From assembly GCA_016712405.1 (NCBI GenBank), contig JADJRD010000003.1:362501-426500 (forward strand): a DNA stretch of 64,000 nucleotides, given 5' to 3'. Numbering within the stretch: position 1 is the stretch's first letter; each line of letters starts with the position of its first letter. Made by a program: the position numbers and the translations under genes. Of this stretch, positions 44,606 through 52,132 are shown piece by piece. This stretch comes from Cellvibrio sp. GTDB taxonomy: Bacteria > Pseudomonadota > Gammaproteobacteria > Pseudomonadales > Cellvibrionaceae. The notes below the pieces were generated by a model. That model did no database searches. It worked only from the letters and a program-made list of their open reading frames with translations, and was not told the DNA's origin.

Positions 44606-47202
44606 TCAATCATCGAGAGCTGGCCGTCGTGGACTCTTCGCATTACTTTTAGCCACTTTTTTCGCAGAAACACTTTTCTTTTTGGCGACGAGAGTATCCG
44701 CCTTAACCTTTTTTGGCGCGACAGATTGAACTGGTGGCGCCTTTGGTTTGCTTGTCGTTTTTTTAGCTTTAAGGCCACTGGTGTTACCTCCAGTTGTCGT
44801 TTTTTTAGCGCTTGACTTTTCGCTGATCTTTTTACTTGGTTTCTTATCTGTGGATTTATTTTTTGATTTGCTTTTTTCTTTTGCTGGTTCCTTACTTGTT
44901 TTAGTTTTGGATGTTTTTTTTGTGGGCGCCTTTGTGGTTGACTTGGTTTTGGTTTGTTTATGCTGGCTCACTACTGATTCCAACTCGAAATCAATTTTGC
45001 GATTATCCAGATCAACACCCACCACCTTCACTAACAAATCATCGCCCAAGCCGAAAACTTTTCGTGTTCTTTCACCCACCAGACGATGCATGGCAGGTTC
45101 AAAACGATAATAGTCGTGCGGTAAAGATGTAATGTGCACAAGACCTTCTACATACAAATCATTTAATTCAACAAATAATCCAAAACTAGTAACGGAACTT
45201 ACATGACCTTCAAATACATCGCCGACACGATCACGCAAAAATTCACACTTCAACCAACTCACCACATCACGTGTGGCTTCATCGGCACGACGCTCAGTTC
45301 GCGAGCACTGTTCGCCGAACATCAACATATCGCTCAATGAATAAGGATAAATTTTTCGTGTAGGAATTGCTTTTGCTGAAGCTACACGACGCACGTGGCT
45401 GGACACTTGATTACTGCGAATGACGGAACGGATGGCACGATGCACCAACAAATCCGGATAACGTCGAATCGGAGAAGTGAAATGGGTATAAGCTTCATAT
45501 CCCAAACCAAAATGGCCGTGATTTTCCACTTGATACATAGCTTGACGCATACTGCGCAGCATCACTGTTTGAATCATGTGCGCATCGGTGCGGCCTAAAA
45601 TCATTTGCATAACTTGTTGGTAATCGGCTGATGTGGGCTTATCACCACCCCCTAAACCAAAACCCAACTCAGCTAAAAATTGACGAAGATTTGCCAGTTT
45701 TTGTTCTGATGGCCCTTCATGCACACGATACAAACCAGTTAATTGATGCCCCTCCAAAAAGTTTGCTGCACACACATTGGCACACAACATACATTCTTCG
45801 ATTAATTTATGGGCGTCGTTACGTTTAATAGGAATAATACGTTCAATTTTTCTTTCTTCATTGAACATAATACGTGTTTCAACAGTTTCGAAATCAATAG
45901 CACCACGTTGATCCCTGGCTTCACGTAAACATTCAAATAATTTTTGTAGTCTTTCAATACCGGGAATGACAGAGGAATATTCTTTGCGCAGTGCATCTGA
46001 TTCTGAATCAACGCCGCGTAATATTTTATCAACTTTGGTATAGGTCAATCTTGCATGTGAATGCATCACAGCTTCATAAAATTCATAAGCGGTAATACGC
46101 CCTGCAGGGCTGATATTCATTTCGCAAACCATACACAAGCGATCAACTGCGGGATTTAATGAACATAATCCGTTGGATAAAGCTTCAGGCAACATGGGCA
46201 CAACAAAATCAGGAAAATAAACTGAATTGCCGCGCGCAATGGCTCTTTATCCAATGCTGACTCAACCGCAACATAATGAGATACGTCCGCAATCGCAACA
46301 AACAATCGCCAACCACCGCGACGTTTTTCACAATAGACTGCATCATCAAAATCGCGTGCATCTTCACCATCAATGGTGATCAAGGGTAAATCGCGCAGAT
46401 CAATTCGATGTTTTTTATCGGCTTCATTCACTTCTGAGGATAAGCCGGCAGCTTCTTTTTTAACATCTTCTGGCCAGAAATTGGGAATGCCGTGGGCTTG
46501 AATTGCTAATTCGATTTCCATTCCCGGTGCCATGTGATCACCCAATACTTGAATGACACGGCCCACCGGCAATCGATTTTTATCCGGTTGCAACGTGATT
46601 TCAACAACCACAATTTGCCCATGCACGGCGCCACCATATGCACCAAAAGGAACCATAATATCTTGGGTGACACGCGAATTTTCCGGGCGAACAAATTGCA
46701 AACCATTTTCGTTAAAAAATCGTCCTGCTAATTGCGTTGTGTTTCGCGAAAGCACCTCTACAATCGCGCCTTCTTCTTTACCGCGATATTGTTCGCCACT
46801 TAATCGTACCAACACTTCATCGCCATCAAATATTTTGCGCATTTGACGATTGTGCAAATAAATATCGTCGCCACCATCAGCGCGAATCACAAATCCGTAA
46901 CCATCTCTATGACCTTGTACAACTCCACGTACCATATCGATTTTGTCAGAACGTACATAAGCATCACGTCGATTGCTAATCAGTTGTCCATCACGTGCCA
47001 TAGCAATCAACCGACGACGAAGTGCCTCAACACGTTCGTCATCAATAATATTGAGTAGTTGGCACATTTGTTCGTGAGTGATGGGGTGTTCAGCTGTATC
47101 TAAAATTTCCAGAATATATTCACGACTGGGGACAGGATTTTGATATTTTTCAGCTTCACGCGCAGCAAAAGGATCAGCAGAGATTTTTTTACGTTTAGCC
47201 AA
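44606..47202 (-). pseudogene. rnr: ribonuclease R (frameshifted in this sequence)
   Basis: RNase R is a processive 3'-5' exoribonuclease that degrades structured RNA. The first frame has the helix-turn-helix-like N-terminus, cold-shock domains (VRGVVQGHRDGYGFV) and DGEDARDFDDAVYC with RNB-domain Asp ligands. The second continues the RNB and S1 domains and ends in a Lys/Thr/Ser-rich tail of about 110 residues. The join lacks one base near 46241-46244; adding it restores ALDKEAIARGNSVYFPDFVVPMLPEALS and 865 aa, a normal length. The start is TTG at 47202 with AAGG upstream. A sequencing deletion is the likely cause. Confidence 0.9.
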
Positions 47203-47318
47203 GATTAGCAGCCTTCATTTGGGTCGATTAAGTAGTGTTTTCAAGTATAAGCCAGCACCGTGAACAAACCCACCAGAATATGCTGATTACCTTTCATCCT
47301 TGAGGGTTTGGTGCTCCA

Positions 47319-47347
47319 TTGACAAGCCCTAATCAGCTAATTATAGT
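47319..47347 (+). promoter_or_regulatory. near-consensus sigma-70 promoter for tRNA-Leu
   Basis: TTGACA and TATAGT are 17 bases apart, followed by a GC-rich discriminator GCGCC typical of stringently controlled stable-RNA promoters. Transcription would start about 20 bp before the tRNA. Confidence 0.8.
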
Positions 47348-47373
47348 GCGCCACCTTAACAGTAACCCCCTTT

Positions 47374-47458
47374 GCCCAGGTGGTGAAATTGGTAGACACG
47401 CCAGCTTCAGGTGTTGGTGACGCAAGTCGTGAAGGTTCAAGTCCTTTCCTGGGCACCA
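47374..47458 (+). tRNA. tRNA-Leu (anticodon CAG)
   Basis: The acceptor stem GCCCAGG pairs with CCTGGGC, followed by A and an encoded CCA end. The anticodon stem CCAGC/GTTGG encloses loop TTCAGGT, giving anticodon CAG, which reads CUG. A long variable arm (TGACGCAAGTCG) and GGTTCAAGTCC T arm mark it as a class II leucine tRNA. It is divergent from rnr. Confidence 0.95.
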
Positions 47459-47464
47459 TCTTTA

Positions 47465-47504
47465 GAAAGCAAAAACGCCAGCTTAAGCTGGCGTTTTTGC
47501 TTTC
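47465..47504. terminator. bidirectional terminator between tRNA-Leu and the 226-aa gene
   Basis: GAAAGCAAAAACGCCAGC and its exact inverse flank TTAA, giving an 18-bp stem with A and T tracts on both sides. It can end the tRNA transcript on the plus strand and the kinase operon on the minus strand. Confidence 0.9.
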
Positions 47505-47516
47505 CAATACTCTGCT

Positions 47517-48197
47517 TTAATCCAACATCGCAATCAGCATTTTTCCTTGATGATTGATTTCCAGTACGAGTTGTATTCCTGTGTCAGATGAATCGACTAC
47601 TTTCCCATTGAGAAGTAATTCTGTTTTGATGGGGTACACGCCTTGAGGGACGCCTTCTGGCAAAGTGAATGCAAATTCATTTTCGTAGCGACCAGCTTTT
47701 TTGGTTTTTTTGTTGACTGCTTTGGTGAGCGAATTTAATTCTTTGGTGTTGTCTTCGTTGTCATAAATGACTAGACGTTCCTCGATCAGTGTGCTTTTTT
47801 GTTTGGCGCCTGGCACTACTACAATATCGGATTTTATAATAATTTCTTTACCTGGCTCCACTATGCTGCCGGGTAATGTATTGGTGACGTATTCAGCAGC
47901 AAAAGCTTCGTCCGGTAAGGTTTCGTGCTCGGTTTTATATTTTTCTGCAACTTTTTTTTCATCTTCTAGTTTTTTGGATTTATGTTTGATGATCATTTTG
48001 GTGATTAATGTCGCTGCGACTGCAACCGCAGCAACTTTAGCGACGGCCTTCAGGTGTTCTTTTTTCTTACACTTTTTGTCACCTTTTTTGCACTTGTAGG
48101 ATTTGTCAAAAACACGATTCAAATCTTTTAGATCAAATGCCTGTACCGTTGAAACAGAAAAAATTGTTAGTAAAAGGAATACAATAATTTTCTTCAT
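47517..48197 (-). CDS. exported protein of unknown function next to a Ser/Thr kinase
   Basis: I do not recognise a family. The signal peptide is MKKIIVFLLLTIFSVSTVQA. A short cationic region follows with a Cys pair (KCKKGDKKCKKKEHL), then a hydrophobic stretch (VAKVAAVAVAATLITKMII) that may be a membrane helix, and a C-terminal beta-rich domain with EPGKEIIIKSDIVVVPG and a PEGVPQGVYPIKTELLLNG strand pair, immunoglobulin-like in feel. It begins 21 bp after the kinase stop, so the two share a transcript. It may be a partner of the kinase's periplasmic part. Confidence 0.6.
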   Translation of the reverse strand: MKKIIVFLLLTIFSVSTVQAFDLKDLNRVFDKSYKCKKGDKKCKKKEHLKAVAKVAAVAVAATLITKMIIKHKSKKLEDEKKVAEKYKTEHETLPDEAFAAEYVTNTLPGSIVEPGKEIIIKSDIVVVPGAKQKSTLIEERLVIYDNEDNTKELNSLTKAVNKKTKKAGRYENEFAFTLPEGVPQGVYPIKTELLLNGKVVDSSDTGIQLVLEINHQGKMLIAMLD

Positions 48198-48218
48198 GAT
48201 TACTCTCCATTCCGCTTG

Positions 48219-50219
48219 TTAGCGAATATTAAATCCAGATTCTTTTAGTTTTTGTTGCGTTTCTTGCGCTTTACGTTTTTTAGCCAAAGCTTCTTTGCTG
48301 TCGGGTGATAAATCTAAAGCGCTTTCTGCTTTGGCAATGGCACAAGCATAATTCTTTTTGATCATACAGTCTTCGGCTTCAGTTAATAGCTTTTTCACTT
48401 TTTGCACTACCTCAAGTTGTTGCTGGCTGGCAATTTCTGAGCGTTGTTTCAACGCGACTGCATCAGCATGAGTGGGTGTTTGAGTTAATATTTGGTCAGC
48501 CTTGGAGATGGCACAATCATATTTCTTTTGGTTAAAACACTGATTGGCTTCTTGCAATAGTTTTGTATGTATTGCCTGTTTCTGTGCCAATTGTTCTGCA
48601 TTTTCACTTTCGATGCCGAGAATAGTGTTTTGAAGATTAATAACAGATGAATGGGTGGGGTTGAGTGCGATGGCTTTTTCTACAAACATTTTCGCACAAT
48701 CAAGATCATTGGTCGCCAAACACTTTTCGCCATCCGCCAGCCAAGATTGCAAAGCTTCTTCATTTTGAAGTTGATTGGCGGTTTCTGTTAGTGCCAAGCC
48801 TTCTTTGTGGCTTTTATCTAAATTCAGAATTTCTTTGGCTTTAACTTGCACGCAGGAGGTATCTTTTACTGCTACGCAAGCATTAGCTTCTTTTAATAAG
48901 CGGGTAATTTGAGTGTGTTGTCTATTTTGTTTTTCTGCTTCTTGTGATTGTTTTAATAGTGCATTGGCCTCTGGATTTTGTGGGGCTAAATTCACTGCAA
49001 CCAAACTGGCGGCTACTGCACATTCATAGTCTTGGCGATTAAAACATTGCTGCGCTTGTTGCATCTTGCTTTGAATTTTAATTTTGAGTTCTTGTTGTGT
49101 TTGGTATTGGTGATGAGCGAACCATGATGCACCTATTACTGAAATTGTCGTCAAGCCTATGGCGATTTTGACTCCAAGGGATACCGGTTTTGGGAACAAG
49201 GCATCTGCAAACTCATTAATTGTTGTATAGCGATCTTTCTTTTTGAGCGCCAAGCCCCGCTGTAACACTTTCCATTCGGTGTTATTGATGTGAAGAGGGC
49301 GTTTGGGTTTGGAGTCTTTTGCGAGAGCATCCAGTGCTGACCGATGGTTGTAAGGGTGTCGTCCCGCCAGCATTTCATAAACCACACAAGCCAATGCATA
49401 AACGTCATCAGAAAAGCTGATGGGTTCATCATTGATCATTTCAATGGTGGAATAAGCAGGTGTCAAAGCGCCGAGTTGTCCGGCATCAAATTTATGTTTT
49501 TGTGCTTCCTTGGATGCTGCCCGCGCAATCCCAAAATCCAGTACTTTGGCGCGACCTTCAGAGGTCACAAAAATATTACCTGGTTTAAAGTCGGCATGGA
49601 TTAGATGGCGTTCATGTGCGTAGGCCAATGCAGCACAAAGATCTTTAGTGATTGACCAAACCGTTTCTTTCGCTAGACCCTTATCCTTGTGCTGGTGAAT
49701 CAACTGATCCAAGGGTTCGCCGGATAAAAGCTCCATCGTCATATAAAGCGTGTCCCCGTCCCGATCAAAATCATGAACGGTCACAATATTGGGGTGAGCT
49801 AAAGTTTGTGATTTGGCCGTTTCCTGTTGCAAGGTAATAAAGGCATCAGGATGATCTCGGAAATCCTGGTTCAAGACCTTGGTAGCTATATAGGGGTTGG
49901 GATCTTCAGCTTCGACTTTGCGCAGATCCCTAGCCTTGTAAACTGTCCCCATTCCACCATGGCCTAAGACCGACTCCAGAAGAAAGCGCTTTTTGAGTAA
50001 ACGACCTACGCCATCCCCCTTCACTGACTGCTCTACTAAGGCTTTAGCTTTTGCAAATCCAGCGGAATGATTATGTGAGGCGGAATATTGGGTGAATTGA
50101 GTGGTTTGCCCAATAGGATCTTCCGCAATAGGTGCAATTCCTTCGGCCAATCGGGTTTCGGCAGTCGCCGGATTGGCAGCAGGAGAGTTTACTTGAGTTA
50201 AATCATCAGGCTCAGACAC
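48219..50219 (-). CDS. transmembrane Ser/Thr protein kinase with periplasmic Cys-paired TPR-like repeats
   Basis: The cytoplasmic kinase domain (about 79-342) has a glycine loop GHGGMG (86-91), the ATP Lys in IATKVL (114), a catalytic loop HADFKPGN (Asp-210; Arg of HRD is Ala, a non-RD kinase) and DFG at 228-230. A single helix (about 348-368) follows, so residues from about 370 lie in the periplasm. There, five TPR-like units each contain a Cys-x7-Cys pair, for example CFNRQDYEC, CVAVKDTSC, CLATNDLDC, CFNQKKYDC and CMIKKNYAC. Such pairs could form one disulfide per repeat. Substrates are unknown; the gene just downstream encodes an exported protein. Confidence 0.85.
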   Translation of the reverse strand: MSEPDDLTQVNSPAANPATAETRLAEGIAPIAEDPIGQTTQFTQYSASHNHSAGFAKAKALVEQSVKGDGVGRLLKKRFLLESVLGHGGMGTVYKARDLRKVEAEDPNPYIATKVLNQDFRDHPDAFITLQQETAKSQTLAHPNIVTVHDFDRDGDTLYMTMELLSGEPLDQLIHQHKDKGLAKETVWSITKDLCAALAYAHERHLIHADFKPGNIFVTSEGRAKVLDFGIARAASKEAQKHKFDAGQLGALTPAYSTIEMINDEPISFSDDVYALACVVYEMLAGRHPYNHRSALDALAKDSKPKRPLHINNTEWKVLQRGLALKKKDRYTTINEFADALFPKPVSLGVKIAIGLTTISVIGASWFAHHQYQTQQELKIKIQSKMQQAQQCFNRQDYECAVAASLVAVNLAPQNPEANALLKQSQEAEKQNRQHTQITRLLKEANACVAVKDTSCVQVKAKEILNLDKSHKEGLALTETANQLQNEEALQSWLADGEKCLATNDLDCAKMFVEKAIALNPTHSSVINLQNTILGIESENAEQLAQKQAIHTKLLQEANQCFNQKKYDCAISKADQILTQTPTHADAVALKQRSEIASQQQLEVVQKVKKLLTEAEDCMIKKNYACAIAKAESALDLSPDSKEALAKKRKAQETQQKLKESGFNIR

Positions 50220-50378
50220 TCACTTTCCTCAATTATTGGTTTTTTAACACTTTCTAAGGCAAATCCGAACTGATTATGGATGCGTGCAAAATTAAGGATG
50301 TATTTATACACAATCGCACCTCTTTGGTGAATCATCTTCGGCGGTCTATTTCCTATTTTTGCCTAAAATAAGAAGCTG

Positions 50379-50406
50379 TTGACATTCATTTTCAAATCAG
50401 CATAAT
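50379..50406 (+). promoter_or_regulatory. sigma-70 promoter for rpsT
   Basis: TTGACA and CATAAT are 16 bases apart, followed by GTCGCG. The predicted start is about 50 bp before the rpsT GTG. Confidence 0.7.
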
Positions 50407-50465
50407 GTCGCGTCCTAAGTTTCAGACCCTTAATTGATCAGTGAATATTTAACAGGAGCACCAAG

Positions 50466-50732
50466 GTGGCCAATACTCCCCAAGCCAAAAAACGCGCGCG
50501 TCAAAACGAAAAAGCTCGCAAGCACAACGCCAGCATGCGCTCTATGGGGCGTACTTACCTCAAGAAAGTGCTTAACACTATCGAAACAGGTGACAAAGCT
50601 GCCGCTCAAGCTGCTTATGTTGCTGCAGTTGCCGTGATTGATCGTATTGCAGATAAAGGTTTAATTCATAAAAACAAAGCGGCACGTCACAAGAGTCGCT
50701 TGAATGCAAAACTTAAAGCAATGACTGCTTAA
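50466..50732 (+). CDS. rpsT: 30S ribosomal protein S20
   Basis: S20 binds 16S rRNA in the 30S body. The 88-aa protein, MANTPQAKKRARQNEKARKHNASMRS onward with KGLIHKNKAARHKSRLNAKLKA at the end, matches the family. The start is GTG with AGGAG seven bases upstream; E. coli rpsT also uses a non-ATG start (TTG), which supports autogenous control through weak initiation. Confidence 0.97.
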   Translation: MANTPQAKKRARQNEKARKHNASMRSMGRTYLKKVLNTIETGDKAAAQAAYVAAVAVIDRIADKGLIHKNKAARHKSRLNAKLKAMTA

Positions 50733-50753
50733 TCAGTTTTTTCCAGTAAAAAT

Positions 50754-50783
50754 AAAAACCGGCTTCTCATGCCGGTTTTTTTA
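50754..50783 (+). terminator. rho-independent terminator of rpsT
   Basis: AAAAACCGGC and GCCGGTTTTT pair around TTCTCAT, followed by more T. It lies about 20 bp after the stop. Confidence 0.88.
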
Positions 50784-50970
50784 TAGCTTTTTCTTGCTAA
50801 TCCCTCTATACACCCATGCAAAAAGAGATTATCTTCGGCATCGATTTATCAATGGCTGATTTTCTTATTGGCTATTAACAACAATAACCGCGCATCAGGG
50901 AAGCGAATTTGCCAAACATTGGTAAGCTCCCTACTGCTCACTGCGCACATCCAAGATGGAGACGATCTCT

Positions 50971-52044
50971 ATGTTGCCGCGTGAACACTACCTAAAGCAA
51001 ACTTATATGGATGCCGTGAATTTTCCTGAAGGTTTCGAGAAGGGTGGTTTATCCGATATTCAGGCTCGTTTAGTCAAAAAACATGGAGTGCTAATCAATG
51101 CACTTAGTTTGGATGAAGTATCAAATCCTACCGTAGACGATTTACATCTTCTCAAGGTCATTAGCAACCAAAGTTCGCCCAAAAGCCCCATTGAACAAGC
51201 TTGGGTTAAATATCTGGCAATTGTAAAAAGTAAAAATGGTTCCGCACCTTCTAAATCGCGCTCAAAATCAAAAGCCAGTAAGAAAACAACATCCAGTTCT
51301 GAATCTCAGTCAGCGTCGGGAGGCAGTGAAACTGTTACTGACCAAGTGAGTTCTAAATCCCAAGATAAAAAAAATCCAGTAACCACTCCATCAAACATAA
51401 CTTCAGAGGCAAAAACTATCGTGAATACTACAGTTAACTCCCAAGAAGATAAGGCTCCAGTTGAGGCTGCACCTGCAGTTGAAGCTAAAACGGCTGCTCC
51501 TGTTGCTGAAAAGCCTGCAGAAAAGCAACCGGCTCCAAAAGTTGAAAAGAAAGCAGTAGAAAAAAAGCCTGCTGCTAAAAAAGCTGCTGTGAAGAAAGAA
51601 GTTGCAGCAAAGCCTGCCAAAGAAGCTAAGGCTCCTGCAAAAAAAGCAGAAGCAAAACCAGCCGTGAAAAAAGCAACTGAAAAGAAAGTTGTTGAAAAGA
51701 AAGCTGAAAAAGCACCCGCTAAAAAAGCTGCCGCAAAGGCTCCAGCCAAAAAAGCAGCTGCTAAACCCGCTGCCAAAAAAGCCGTTGCAAAAGCACCCGC
51801 TAAACCCGCCGCCAAAAAAGCCGCTGCAAAAGCTCCAGTCAAAAAAGCGGCTGCTAAACCCGCTGCTAAAAAAGCCGTTGCAAAAGCACCCGCTAAAAAA
51901 GCAGCTGTCAAACCCGCTGCTAAAAAAGTTGTTGCAAAAGCCCCAGCCAAGAAAGCTGCCGCTAAACCAGCTGCCAAGAAAGCTGTTGCAAAAGCACCGG
52001 CTAAAAAGGCTGCTAAACCAGCTGCAAAAAAAGCTAAGAAGTAA
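50971..52044 (+). CDS. MaoP-like DUF413 protein with a histone H1-like Lys/Ala/Pro tail
   Basis: The first 90 residues match DUF413, the family of E. coli MaoP (YifE), which organises the Ori macrodomain: FPEGFEKGGLSDIQARLVKKHG, then LSLDEVSNPTVDD, then SPIEQAWVKYLAIV. After a Ser-rich linker the remaining ~250 residues are mostly Lys, Ala and Pro in irregular AKKAAAKPAAKKAVAKAP-type units, like eukaryotic H1 tails and Pseudomonas AlgP. MaoP itself is about 110 aa with no such tail. I chose the ATG at 50971 because GGAGA sits eight bases upstream, not the one at 50956. The protein probably binds DNA nonspecifically through the tail. Confidence 0.82.
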   Translation: MLPREHYLKQTYMDAVNFPEGFEKGGLSDIQARLVKKHGVLINALSLDEVSNPTVDDLHLLKVISNQSSPKSPIEQAWVKYLAIVKSKNGSAPSKSRSKSKASKKTTSSSESQSASGGSETVTDQVSSKSQDKKNPVTTPSNITSEAKTIVNTTVNSQEDKAPVEAAPAVEAKTAAPVAEKPAEKQPAPKVEKKAVEKKPAAKKAAVKKEVAAKPAKEAKAPAKKAEAKPAVKKATEKKVVEKKAEKAPAKKAAAKAPAKKAAAKPAAKKAVAKAPAKPAAKKAAAKAPVKKAAAKPAAKKAVAKAPAKKAAVKPAAKKVVAKAPAKKAAAKPAAKKAVAKAPAKKAAKPAAKKAKK

Positions 52045-52060
52045 TCAAGTGATTGAAATA

Positions 52061-52094
52061 AAAAAACCGACGCAAATATGCGTCGGTTTTTTTA
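52061..52094 (+). terminator. rho-independent terminator of the DUF413/H1-like gene
   Basis: AAAAAACCGACGCA and TGCGTCGGTTTTTT are exact inverse arms around AATA, with a T tract. The GH94 gene ends about 40 bp further on from the other side. Confidence 0.9.
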
Positions 52095-52132
52095 TTGGAT
52101 CTGATCGGTGAATACACAAGAGTCTTTAGCTC

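Noticed and set aside
44748..45110. Open frame on the plus strand opposite the rnr Lys-rich tail
   Set aside because: It is a shadow of a low-complexity Lys/Thr tail; the minus-strand frame continues a recognisable RNase R.
47767..48099. Plus-strand frame opposite the 226-aa exported protein
   Set aside because: The minus-strand gene has a signal peptide and operon context; the opposite frame has no start signal and is a shadow.
51306..51977. Long Ala/Phe/Leu-rich open frame on the minus strand opposite the H1-like tail
   Set aside because: It is the complement of the AAA/GCT-rich Lys-Ala repeat codons; the hydrophobic pattern follows from that and no start signal is present.
51540..52035. 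Possible tandem repeat or CRISPR-like array in the Lys-Ala region
   Set aside because: The units are irregular, have no unique spacers, and are codon repeats of a low-complexity protein tail.
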